64,000 bases of DNA from JAFNAG01 sp963721405 (GTDB lineage Bacteria > Acidobacteriota > UBA6911): NCBI GenBank assembly GCA_963721405.1, contig CAVRJA010000003.1, forward strand, positions 372,001 to 436,000. Reading direction: 5' to 3'. The notes under the pieces are model-generated. The model was not told the origin of the DNA. It saw only the letters and a list, made by a program, of their open reading frames with translations, and did not search any database. Position 1 is the stretch's first letter. Each line of letters starts with the position of its first letter. Of the stretch, positions 52,346 through 60,642 are shown piece by piece. Made by a program: the position numbers and the translations under genes.

Positions 52346-54355
52346 CTAACGTTTTGAGGCAATCAGGTTCTTGCCGCGCAATACCGGGCGCGCAAACTCG
52401 CCGGTCCCCGTTACGTCCCAGATCTGGGGCTCGACCAGGAGCGTCCCGGCGAACGTATCGTCGCAGCTCATCGCATGGTCCCGTTTACGATAGAGAAAGT
52501 GGTAGCTGATGAGGAGCGTGTCGTAGCTTCTCTCCCAGACGGTGTAATAAGGGCAGCCGGAGCCGATCTTTGCATCGGCCAGGATTTCACCCAGCCAGAA
52601 GGCATCGTGGCCCTGCGGCGGGATTGTGCGGTAGACGCAGTGAAGCTTCCCGTTCGCATCGAGAACTTCGAGCCGGTACGTACAGGCACGCGAATAATCC
52701 CGATACAGGGAGCAGTTTGTGATGATGTACAGCGTGTCGAATTCGTCCGAAACCATGCCTGGCCCGAACCGGTCGGTCGCCAGCGCCGGACAGCCTTCGT
52801 ATTGCTGCTGCAGCGGAAGAGTCGGTTCAACGTAGAACGGCAGGTTCGGATCCTCGAAGCCGGCGGCCGGCGCGGTGCAGAGGTGCCGGTAGTCCTTGTG
52901 CTTGAATCCGAGCAGCGAGATCGCCCGCCTCGGCACGGCCGGCAGACCCTTTCGCGGCGCGAGGCCAAAAAGGCCCGACTTCAGCGGCACACCGTGCCGG
53001 CGCGCATAGTCGTTGAGATTCAGGAACGCGGGAGAGCTCCCATCAAGGACCTCGTCTTTTGTGAACACCACTTCGCCGCGCTCGTTACGGAAGATGAACG
53101 TGAAGTCGCCGATCTTGGCGATCGTCGAGGAAAGGAGGCCCAGATAAGTGTCGATCCGGAATTTCTCTTCGAGCAGTGGAAAGGCGATGACCCAGGGGTC
53201 CACGCCGTACGAATCGAGTTTCCGCAGATAGTCCTCCCGAAAGTCATCCGTGGGCACGGCCAGGTGGCGGGCATCCGAGCCGGTCTGATGGCTCGTGTTG
53301 ATGTATTGCCGCGTGCCCTTGACTCCGACATAGTAGTTGGGCCGGTGAAGCGGCGTGTCGCACCAGACGAGGTAGAAGGCGCTGTTGACGCCTGTCAGGG
53401 AGACATCCCTGAACAGCCTTGATATGTTTTGATACGACATGTGCCCGGCGGGGATGGGATCCGCCGCGCGCTCGACGGATATTTCCTCCCCTCCTCTCCT
53501 GAAGTGCAGCATCACCCGGGGGTGGCATTCGCAATCGTTCTCGTTGTAAAAAGACAGAGTGAGTTCCAGGTCGGGGTCGAGAGGATAATAGCCGCGCGCG
53601 AAGACGGTCTGTGGCGCCCACTGATCCCAACCCGACTGGTGATTGCGGCTGAGCCCCGCAGCGCTGATGTAATCGGCCCAGAAATGAATGAACGGTTGAA
53701 CGCGGGCCTGCAGGTTTTCGACATCAAGCTCGAGCCGCAGGTACCCCTCGAAATTCTCCAGGCCAAGCTCCCGGGTGTCGATTACAGCGAGCCCGCCCGG
53801 CGGGATGATTCGTTGGCCCGAGCGGCGCACGGCGCCGTCGCAGGAGCGGATCGTGAAGCGCACATCCATCGGAAACGTGATGCGGTATTTGCGGTCGAAA
53901 TAGTGATTGATCTGCACGACCGTCTCCGTCTCGCCGGAGAACACGTCCATGTAGGCGTCGACGGAGGAGACCTGGCCCCCGTACAGGCGCGTGATCACCT
54001 GGTTTTCATTTCCGGTACGCAGGAGCGCGTGGTTCAACGTAATCGCAGCCGCGCGCTCGGTGGACGCCACCAGCCATCCGGCGCAGGCCGGGATCGGACC
54101 ATTGAGGGAGACAAGACGCACAGAACTGCCCGCGAAATCCATCCCCACCCTGTCGATTTCGAACGTGTAGCAGCCGCACGACCGGTGATCTGCAAGATCC
54201 GGCAGGTCTGCCGCCACGCTGGTGTGGTCGACGAGGACCGCGTAATTCCGAACGCCGTAGATCCGGAAGGCGCGCCTGACGTAGTCCGCGCCCCGGCTCA
54301 CGTCTTTTTCCCCGGACTTCAGGATGATGTTGGTGATCACCTTTTCCTGCATCAT
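52346..54355 (-). CDS. Unknown 669-residue beta-rich protein
   Basis: No family recognised. The double ATG at 54355/54352 follows GAGGAG. There is no signal peptide or clear membrane helix. Many strand-like segments alternate with conserved aromatic and cysteine residues (DHRSCGCYTFEIDRV; PFIHFWADYISAAGLSRNHQ; NENDCECHPRVMLHF; NSAFYLVWCDTP; LYIITNCSLYRDYSRACTY; SYDTLLISYHFLYRKRDH). The last part looks like a repeat of an earlier beta-domain. It lies alone between convergent and divergent genes. The sequence looks like a real conserved protein and not a shadow frame; role unknown. Confidence 0.75.
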   Translation of the reverse strand: MMQEKVITNIILKSGEKDVSRGADYVRRAFRIYGVRNYAVLVDHTSVAADLPDLADHRSCGCYTFEIDRVGMDFAGSSVRLVSLNGPIPACAGWLVASTERAAAITLNHALLRTGNENQVITRLYGGQVSSVDAYMDVFSGETETVVQINHYFDRKYRITFPMDVRFTIRSCDGAVRRSGQRIIPPGGLAVIDTRELGLENFEGYLRLELDVENLQARVQPFIHFWADYISAAGLSRNHQSGWDQWAPQTVFARGYYPLDPDLELTLSFYNENDCECHPRVMLHFRRGGEEISVERAADPIPAGHMSYQNISRLFRDVSLTGVNSAFYLVWCDTPLHRPNYYVGVKGTRQYINTSHQTGSDARHLAVPTDDFREDYLRKLDSYGVDPWVIAFPLLEEKFRIDTYLGLLSSTIAKIGDFTFIFRNERGEVVFTKDEVLDGSSPAFLNLNDYARRHGVPLKSGLFGLAPRKGLPAVPRRAISLLGFKHKDYRHLCTAPAAGFEDPNLPFYVEPTLPLQQQYEGCPALATDRFGPGMVSDEFDTLYIITNCSLYRDYSRACTYRLEVLDANGKLHCVYRTIPPQGHDAFWLGEILADAKIGSGCPYYTVWERSYDTLLISYHFLYRKRDHAMSCDDTFAGTLLVEPQIWDVTGTGEFARPVLRGKNLIASKR

Positions 54356-54471
54356 GGCCCGTTTCTCCTCTTCAGGGTGTCTGGAGCTTATAGGATCGTC
54401 ACGCCGGCCGTCAACCGACAGATGCTTATGGGCCCGAGTAGCGGATAATGCAGACCATGGTGTAAATTGTA

Positions 54472-55287
54472 GTGATGTTTTCCGCCGTGGGATTCTTAAT
54501 ACGCCGGGAGGTCGCCATCTGTACACGAACCCTGTTTCTCCTGCTCCTGCTGGGCATCCCGACCCGCGGAGCCGCCCAGGACTTGTTCGAAATCCAGGTA
54601 TACTCCTATGAGACCGTTGCTCCCCGCCATACCATGCTGGAGTTGCATTTGAACACGATACCGCTCGGAACCCGGGAGGGGGAGATGGGGACCTTTCCCA
54701 ACCATCGTCAGTCTCACTTCACCCTCGAGGTAACGCATGGGTTGACGGAACACTGGGAGCTGGGTTGCTATCTCGTATCCGCCTATGTCCCGGACAACGG
54801 TATGGAATTCGCCGGCGCTCGGCTGCGCCCGCGGTTCCGCATCCCTGAGTCGTGGGGACTCCCCCTCCGCGTCGGCCTCAGCACTGAATTCGGGTTCAAC
54901 AAAAGCGGCTTCGATCCGAACGGCGTCACGCTCGAACTCCGCCCGATCATCGAAAAGGAGGCGGGCCGTTTTTATTTCTCTGCCAATCCTACGTTTTCCA
55001 AGTCCCTCCGCGGCCCGGATGCGCATCGCGGCTTTGAATTCGAACCGGGTGTCAAGGTCGCCTGGCACCTCACCAGGCGACTGGAGCCCGGCCTCGAGTA
55101 CTATGGCGGAACGGGCTTCCTGACCCGGTCCGACCCTATGTCCGGGCAGCGGCACATGATATTTCCTACGCTCGACCTGGATCTGTCGGACGACTGGGAA
55201 CTTAACTTCGGCATAGGGCGCGGTTTGACCGGCGGCAGCGAACGCTGGGTGCTGAAAATGATCATCGGACGCCGCATCAGGATTTGA
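54472..55287 (+). CDS. Outer-membrane beta-barrel protein
   Basis: About 271 residues. A signal peptide (LFLLLLLGIPTRGAAQ, cleaved after AAQ) is followed by alternating amphipathic strands (HTMLELHLNTIPLG; HFTLEVTHGLTEHWELGCYLVS; ARLRPRFRIPESWGLPLRVGLSTEFGFN; EFEPGVKVAWHLTRRLEPGLEYYG; PTLDLDLSDDWELNFGIGRGLT; WVLKMIIGRRIRI) consistent with a 10-12 stranded barrel of the MetA/transporter-like class. The exact start is uncertain because an upstream GTG/ATG pair is possible. It is divergent from the unknown gene at 52346. Confidence 0.78.
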   Translation: MMFSAVGFLIRREVAICTRTLFLLLLLGIPTRGAAQDLFEIQVYSYETVAPRHTMLELHLNTIPLGTREGEMGTFPNHRQSHFTLEVTHGLTEHWELGCYLVSAYVPDNGMEFAGARLRPRFRIPESWGLPLRVGLSTEFGFNKSGFDPNGVTLELRPIIEKEAGRFYFSANPTFSKSLRGPDAHRGFEFEPGVKVAWHLTRRLEPGLEYYGGTGFLTRSDPMSGQRHMIFPTLDLDLSDDWELNFGIGRGLTGGSERWVLKMIIGRRIRI

Positions 55288-55407
55288 GAATCGCTCGACG
55301 ACCGGGCCCCCTTTTTCTACGAAGGGCACGCCCATTTCAACTATACTGACAGCAGGACTGCGGCCGGACAGTGTCTGTCACTGCAGTGCGACTTTCGAGC
55401 GACAACG

Positions 55408-56358
55408 ATGCGACGCCGGACTTTTCTGTCATTCGTGCTTCTGGTTCTCGTTGCGGCCTTCGCCTGGCCGGACGAACGCCGCTGCAGCCTCTGCGGCTCG
55501 GTTATCGCCGATCACGAGACGTACTACCGGGTCGAGCGCGGCAAAGAAGTGTATTGCGAACGCTGCTACCGGGAAGCCCCGAGGTGCAGCCTGTGCAAAT
55601 TGCCGACCGCGCCCGATGATATCGACCCCGCGACCGGCGCCTGCCCGAAATGCGTGGCGAAGCTGCCGCGTTGCCAGGCTTGCGGCAGACCGATCGCCGG
55701 CAAGTACTACACGTATGAGACCGCCAAAGGCGTGTACTGCCCCGACTGCAGGAACAACCGTCCCGCCTGCGCGATCTGCGGAGTCCCCGTCGGGGACAAG
55801 TACTGGGAGTATCCGGACGGGCGCATTGCCTGCGGTGATTGCGGAGAGCATGCCATCTTCGACGCACGCCAGATCAATACGATTGTCCGGATCGTCCGGG
55901 ACACCGTCGAAAAGCGCCTGGGATTGACAGTCAGACGCCCCTACACCGTCACGGTCCAGCAGTTGAGCGGAGTCGGTCCACCCCGCAAGGATCACAGTGC
56001 AAAAGCCGTTTCCGGGGAAGGAACGCTCTACGGCAAGGAACTGGGGATGTATCGCTACGAGAACGGCAAGTCGGAGATACTCCTTCTGGTCGGGCTTCCG
56101 CCGGACCTGCTCTACGAGGCGGCCGCGCATGAGTACGCCCACGCCTGGCAGATGGAAAACGGCATGTCCAACCTCGAGCCTGAGTTGATGGAGGGATTTG
56201 CACAATGGGTGGCCGCCTGCGTGCTCCGCGAAAAGGGATTCCGGGGCGCCCTGGAAAGGCTCGAGGCGCGTACGGACTCTCCGTACGGAACCGGGTATCA
56301 GCGGCTGAAATCCATGCAAGAGCGGATAATAATGGAGCTCATCCGGCAGAGGCGCTGA
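55408..56358 (+). CDS. Secreted LIM-zinc-finger protein with DA1-like metalloprotease domain
   Basis: 316 residues. A signal peptide (FLSFVLLVLVAAFAWP) precedes two to three LIM-like zinc modules (CSLCGSVIADHETYYRVERG...CERCY; CQACGRPIAGKYYTYETAKG...CPDCR; CAICGVPVGDKYWEYPDG...CGDC, about 25-145). The C-terminal half contains HEYAHAWQMENG near residue 234 (HExxH) and ELMEGFAQWVAACVL, the arrangement of the plant DA1 peptidase domain. In plants DA1 is a ubiquitin-activated cytosolic peptidase; here the signal peptide places the same pairing outside the cytoplasm. Substrate unknown. Confidence 0.85.
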   Translation: MRRRTFLSFVLLVLVAAFAWPDERRCSLCGSVIADHETYYRVERGKEVYCERCYREAPRCSLCKLPTAPDDIDPATGACPKCVAKLPRCQACGRPIAGKYYTYETAKGVYCPDCRNNRPACAICGVPVGDKYWEYPDGRIACGDCGEHAIFDARQINTIVRIVRDTVEKRLGLTVRRPYTVTVQQLSGVGPPRKDHSAKAVSGEGTLYGKELGMYRYENGKSEILLLVGLPPDLLYEAAAHEYAHAWQMENGMSNLEPELMEGFAQWVAACVLREKGFRGALERLEARTDSPYGTGYQRLKSMQERIIMELIRQRR

Positions 56359-56472
56359 CCAGGGGGTCCCCATGAGTCCGCAGGAGCGAAAATCTGCCGG
56401 GATTGATTGAGAATCACAGGGAAGAGGCCCCCTCGCCGGCTCCATGCTCTCTAAACTGAATATGCCACGACA

Positions 56473-58191
56473 ATGAGGTGCTCCGTGAAGATAAAAGGTC
56501 TCTCCTTCCGGTTAGGTCTGGCGGCACTCTTGGCGGGTGCCGCGGTTCAACTTACTTCGCAGGAGGCTCCTATGCCCGACCTGGCGAAACTGAAGGCCAT
56601 GACGGCGCGTTTCGCGCCGGTGGACATCGGCGCCGACACCTCGCGCCTGCCCGCCGCAGAGCAGAAGGCGCTGGCCAAGATGGTCGAAGCTGGCTTGATG
56701 ATGGACACCCTCTTCCTGCGCCAGGTCTGGTCGGGAAACCAGGAGTTGGAGGCCAGGCTGGAGAAGGATAACTCCCCATTGGGTCGCGCTCGGCTCCACT
56801 ATTTCCTGATCAACAAGGGACCGTGGTCCAGGCTCGATGCGAATTCCCCATTCATTCCGGGAGTCCCGAAAAAGCCGGAGGGCGCGAATTTCTACCCGGC
56901 AGGGGCGACCAAGGCCGAGGTCGAGGCATGGTTCAAGACGCTCCCGGAAGCCGAGCGTGCACGGGCGACCGGGTTTTTCACGACGATCCGCCGGGCGCCA
57001 GCCGGCAAGGCAGGCTTTGTCATTGTTCCGTACAGCGCCGAATACCAGCAGGAACTCACCCGGGTGTCCAAGTTGCTGCGTGATGCGGCGGCCCTGTCGA
57101 CCCAGCCGACGCTGAAGGCCTACCTGATCAGCCGGGCGGATGCACTCCTGACCAACGACTACTATGCCAGCGACGTGGCCTGGATGGAACTCAACGCGAC
57201 CATCGAACCGACGATCGGGCCGTATGAAGTCTATGAAGACGAGTGGTTCAATGCCAAAGCGGCATTCGAGGCGTTCATCACGCTCCGGGATGACGCCGAA
57301 TCGGCCAAGCTGGAGAAGCTCGGGGCGCAACTTCAGGACATCGAAAACCATCTGCCTGTCGAACCCAGGTACCGCAATCCGCAGCTTGGCGGAATGGCGC
57401 CGATCAAGGTCGTGAATGAGATCCTCGCGGCGGGCGACGGCAACTGCGGCGTGCAGACGGCGGCCTTCAACCTGCCTAATGACGAACGGGTCGTGAAGGA
57501 GAAGGGCTCAAAGCGCGTCATGCTCAAAAACGTTCAGGAAGCCAAGTTCCGGATCGCGCTGGTGCCCATTTCGAAGATCGTGCTCCCGGCATCCGATCAG
57601 CAGAACGTCTCCTTTGACGCTTTTTTCACCCACACCGTCATGCACGAACTGATGCACGGGCTCGGTCCCCATCAGATTCACGCCGGTCAGCGCGCCTCCA
57701 CGGTGCGCCAGGAGTTGAAGGAGACTTACAGCACCGTCGAGGAGGCGAAGGCCGATATATCCGGCCTGTTCGCCCTGCAGTATCTGATCGACAGGGGGGT
57801 GCTTGACAAGGCACTTGCCCGGACAATCTACGACACTTTCCTGGCGTCGGCCTTCCGGTCGATCCGGTTCGGACTGAACGAGGCCCACGGCAAGGGCGTC
57901 GCCATCCAGCTCAATTACCTTCTCGATTACGGGGCATTCAAGACCGCCGCGGATGGCGCCATGGTCGTCGATTCGGCAAAGATCAAGCAGGGCGTGACTG
58001 CTCTGACCCGTGAGATCATGACTCTGGAAGCGGAGGGGAATTACGCGAAGGCCACAGATTTGCTCAAGAGGCTCGGCATCGTGCGCCCCGAGGTTCAGCG
58101 GCTGCTGAACAAGCTTCAGGACATCCCGGTGGACATCGAACCGCGGTTCACCACTGCCCGGCAACTTATCGGCGGCACCGCCAGGAACTAA
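56473..58191 (+). CDS. Dipeptidyl-peptidase III-like (M49-type) zinc peptidase
   Basis: 572 residues with an N-terminal signal-like segment (LGLAALLAGAAVQLTSQEA). The zinc site is TVMHELMHGLGPH near residue 390 with EEAKADISGL about 45 residues later, matching the second M49 motif (EExxAD). In classical M49 enzymes the first motif is HExxGH; here it reads HELMH, an HExxH form seen in bacterial DPP3-like homologues. GPYEVYEDEWFNAKAAFEAF and AGDGNCGVQTAAFNLPND are conserved in these. Likely an exported or periplasmic exopeptidase. The stop codon is directly followed by the terminal motif of the dispersed element. Confidence 0.82.
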   Translation: MRCSVKIKGLSFRLGLAALLAGAAVQLTSQEAPMPDLAKLKAMTARFAPVDIGADTSRLPAAEQKALAKMVEAGLMMDTLFLRQVWSGNQELEARLEKDNSPLGRARLHYFLINKGPWSRLDANSPFIPGVPKKPEGANFYPAGATKAEVEAWFKTLPEAERARATGFFTTIRRAPAGKAGFVIVPYSAEYQQELTRVSKLLRDAAALSTQPTLKAYLISRADALLTNDYYASDVAWMELNATIEPTIGPYEVYEDEWFNAKAAFEAFITLRDDAESAKLEKLGAQLQDIENHLPVEPRYRNPQLGGMAPIKVVNEILAAGDGNCGVQTAAFNLPNDERVVKEKGSKRVMLKNVQEAKFRIALVPISKIVLPASDQQNVSFDAFFTHTVMHELMHGLGPHQIHAGQRASTVRQELKETYSTVEEAKADISGLFALQYLIDRGVLDKALARTIYDTFLASAFRSIRFGLNEAHGKGVAIQLNYLLDYGAFKTAADGAMVVDSAKIKQGVTALTREIMTLEAEGNYAKATDLLKRLGIVRPEVQRLLNKLQDIPVDIEPRFTTARQLIGGTARN

Positions 58192-58193
58192 CT

Positions 58194-58211
58194 AGTTTCT
58201 GTCGCGAAACT
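58194..58211. repeat. Solitary end motif of the dispersed element
   Basis: AGTTTCTGTCGCGAAACT, 18 bases, arms AGTTTC/GAAACT, two bases after the stop of the M49-like gene. It is nearly identical to the outer ends of the elements at 22153-22681 and 44660-44858, without the rest of the element. Confidence 0.55.
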
Positions 58212-58294
58212 CGAGTTCGGCCCCAGGGCACCGCGCCCCGGAGGCACTGGTGCGGACCCTGAAAAATACGTTAGCCTATTTATGAAATCATGTA

Positions 58295-59539
58295 CTAAGA
58301 AGGCCTGCGGACGGCCGGGACGGCGCCCCGCACCCGGCGCGCGAGCAACGCAAAGAGCGCGAGCGCCGCTGCGCCCGTGAGGGCCTCGGTGAAGAGCATC
58401 GCGTCGGTAGACCAGGCGTCGTGCGCCCAGCCGGCGACCCTCAACATCCCGAGACTGAACAGCGTGTTGAGCGCGAAGAACAGGTTGATCTTGGTCGCCG
58501 CGGCCGTGTCGCCGATGATCGACAGCACCAGGCCCGTGAACGAGGCCGTCGCCATCCCCAGGGCAAAGGTATAGAAGAGCGTGGACGCGGCATAACCCGC
58601 CGACGTGCGCGGCGCGAATGAAATCACGACGCAGGCAATCAGGCCGAGACCACATGCGATTGCGTACGCCGCGGGTTTGGGGATGCGGTCAGCCAGCCTG
58701 CCGCCGGCAAAGCAGCCGGCGACGATCGCCAGCCCGCCGCCGATCCCGAGCACGCTGGAGACCACATCCGCGGAAGCGTGAAACTCGGACCCGATCGCGC
58801 TGAAGAGGAACATCGCCGCGCCGGTGCCGATCGGCAGGATCGCCAGGATCAGCGCGATGCGGCCTGCGCGGGAGCGCATGATTCCGGTCAGTTCCCGGAA
58901 TGCTTCGCGCATGCGGCCGGCCATCGACGCGTCGCCGGGCGCGCGTGGAGGTTCCTCCAGCCCGATGAGCGGGAGCGCGCACCCGAGCACGATCGCGGAG
59001 AGGGCCAGGCCGGCCATCCAGGGCGAAGGCGAGTGCTGCACCAGCCAGAGTCCGATGCCGCCGCCGGCGGTCTGGCCGAACTGGTTCCCCGACTGAAACC
59101 AGCCCGCTGCACGGCCGCGCGTGCCCGGGGTCGTGTTGTGCGCCATCAACCCTTCCGTCGCGAAGGCAATGAAGGTGGCGGCAACACTCGACATGAGCGT
59201 CAGCGCCGACAGGAGCGGCGCGGTGGCCGACGATATCGGTATGCTGGTCATCGCCAGGAGCCCGGCGCCTACGAGTGAAACGGCAATCAGGTACCAGGCC
59301 TTGCGCGAGAGCGTGTAATCGCCGATCGGGGCCCAGAGAAATTTCCATCCGTTCGCCAGGAAGGTCATGCCAACGATGCCCGCGATGGCCGAGACACCGA
59401 GCCCGGCGCGGGCCCCGAGATACCCGAGAGCAACCGACGGAAAACCGATCGCCAGGCCCAGCGGGAAATAAAGGACCGCCCAAACCCAGGGATGGGGCGG
59501 CACGCGGGCAATATCAGGATAGTGGTTGGGTTCGGACAT
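58295..59539 (-). CDS. Major-facilitator-superfamily transporter
   Basis: 414 residues with twelve hydrophobic segments: VWAVLYFPLGLAIGFPSVAL, AIAGIVGMTFLANGWKFLW, AWYLIAVSLVGAGLLAM and so on. KFLWAPIGDYTLSRKAW is an MFS loop 2-3 motif as in AmpG/PAT-type carriers, and GRLADRIPKPAAYA supplies the loop 8-9 motif. The ATG at 59539 (MSEPNHYPD) is chosen; 27 codons farther upstream there is only a weak start. Substrate not deducible. Convergent with the M49-like gene and 103 bp from it. Confidence 0.88.
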   Translation of the reverse strand: MSEPNHYPDIARVPPHPWVWAVLYFPLGLAIGFPSVALGYLGARAGLGVSAIAGIVGMTFLANGWKFLWAPIGDYTLSRKAWYLIAVSLVGAGLLAMTSIPISSATAPLLSALTLMSSVAATFIAFATEGLMAHNTTPGTRGRAAGWFQSGNQFGQTAGGGIGLWLVQHSPSPWMAGLALSAIVLGCALPLIGLEEPPRAPGDASMAGRMREAFRELTGIMRSRAGRIALILAILPIGTGAAMFLFSAIGSEFHASADVVSSVLGIGGGLAIVAGCFAGGRLADRIPKPAAYAIACGLGLIACVVISFAPRTSAGYAASTLFYTFALGMATASFTGLVLSIIGDTAAATKINLFFALNTLFSLGMLRVAGWAHDAWSTDAMLFTEALTGAAALALFALLARRVRGAVPAVRRPS

Positions 59540-59642
59540 GGGGCGCCATTTTACCACGGACCTGGTGAATGCCAGGTCGTTCAGAGCGCCACGAATTTTT
59601 GCGACCGGACCTCGAGTCAAGACGACCCGGCGGCATTCGTCC

Positions 59643-60191
59643 TCATTCGGGTGAACTGTCGATCAGAATCTGGCGGCAAACCGCGAGGCATTCGCCGCAG
59701 ACGTTTGCCGCCGGCCCCGTCAGCAACGCCCTGTCCGGCGTCGGCCGTTTGCTGCAGAAGGAACACAGGTTTCTGGCGCCCCTCCCGGCAAGCGCCAGGG
59801 GACCAAGCCCTCCAGCCGGCAGACCACCCTTCATGGCCTTTTCCGCGAGCGCCACGCAGGCATCGCAGATGAAGACTTTTGGTCCGGCAATCAGGCGGGC
59901 AACTTTGTCCTGCGGGAGCCCGCAGAAGGTGCAGACCAGGTTGCCCTTAAGGTTGCGCGAGCTCCAGATACTCCGCCACCAGCTTCCGCCCGCCCCGCTC
60001 ACCATTTGCTGTATGCGCTGGTGACTCAGGCCCAGCTCTGCCGCCAATTCCCTCAAGGAGCCGCCGGCCAGGTGCATACGGCGCACGACTGAATGATAAT
60101 CCGCCCGGGCCAGCTCGACCTGGTGTTCCGCTTCTGCAAGCCTGGCCCCCGCAGCCCGGGCCTTTGCCAGCAGCTGCCTGTTGACCGCCAT
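59643..60191 (-). CDS. HTH protein with tandem ClpX-type zinc-binding domains
   Basis: 182 residues. An N-terminal helical part is followed by a sigma-70-region-4-like helix-turn-helix (GSLRELAAELGLSHQRIQQMV, about 45-65). Then come two ClpX-type C4 zinc fingers: CTFCGLPQDKVARLIAGPKVFICDACV and CSFCSKRPTPDRALLTGPAANVCGECLAVC (about 87-113 and 142-172). ClpX fingers normally precede a AAA+ unfoldase and dimerise or bind adaptors; here there is no AAA+ domain. The start has AGGAGG six bases upstream. It could bind DNA and dock onto ClpX partners. Family not known to me. Confidence 0.85.
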   Translation of the reverse strand: MAVNRQLLAKARAAGARLAEAEHQVELARADYHSVVRRMHLAGGSLRELAAELGLSHQRIQQMVSGAGGSWWRSIWSSRNLKGNLVCTFCGLPQDKVARLIAGPKVFICDACVALAEKAMKGGLPAGGLGPLALAGRGARNLCSFCSKRPTPDRALLTGPAANVCGECLAVCRQILIDSSPE

Positions 60192-60217
60192 AGGATCCTC
60201 CTTTTGTCGATACAGTA

Positions 60218-60245
60218 TAGACATACTAGTCTACTATCGCTAGAC
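60218..60245. promoter_or_regulatory. TAGAC/GTCTA repeats upstream of the HTH-ClpX-finger gene
   Basis: TAGAC-N6-GTCTA (60218-60233) and GTCTA-N7-TAGAC (60229-60245) interlock 27-54 bases before the ATG. The half-site GTCTAC recurs in the padR palindrome at 63378. A candidate operator array for a regulator. Confidence 0.4.
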
Positions 60246-60340
60246 AATCAACCGCATTCTCATTCCGGGCGCCGTCCGCCCCTCCCTTCCCGCATCTGCG
60301 CGCGGAAGCAGCCGTTCGGGCAGGCTTCAGGCCGCAAAGA

Positions 60341-60414
60341 GGAAGTCCTCATGTGGCTGCGGGCTTCAGTCCGCAGCGTCTGCATCGACTCTCGTGTGAT
60401 TCCGCCGCAGTTCA
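60341..60414. repeat. Element B, second copy (left half only)
   Basis: GTCCTCATGTGGCTGCGGGC..., then GTCTGCATCGACTCTCGTGT, aligns with 28781-28852 for about 70 bases including the GCGGGCTTCAGTCCGC hairpin. The right inverted arm present in the first copy is absent. The rest of the gap 60246-60642 shows no gene. Confidence 0.65.
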
Positions 60415-60642
60415 GGAATCTGAGGCTGCGCCAAGGCGAAGGTCCTGGCACTTTACATGTGACTTTTCAGGTTCTCCGCAAGGTGCCGCACGCGTTGCCA
60501 GTTCCTGAAGGCGTGCCAAATCCGCTCCGCGCATGATTCTTCTGTCAAAAGAAAAAATATGCGTCTATGATCACCGGAATGTCTGGAGCCCGGTCGGGTC
60601 GTGGACGTTATCATCACTTTGAAGTGCCGCAGGAGGCTTGAC

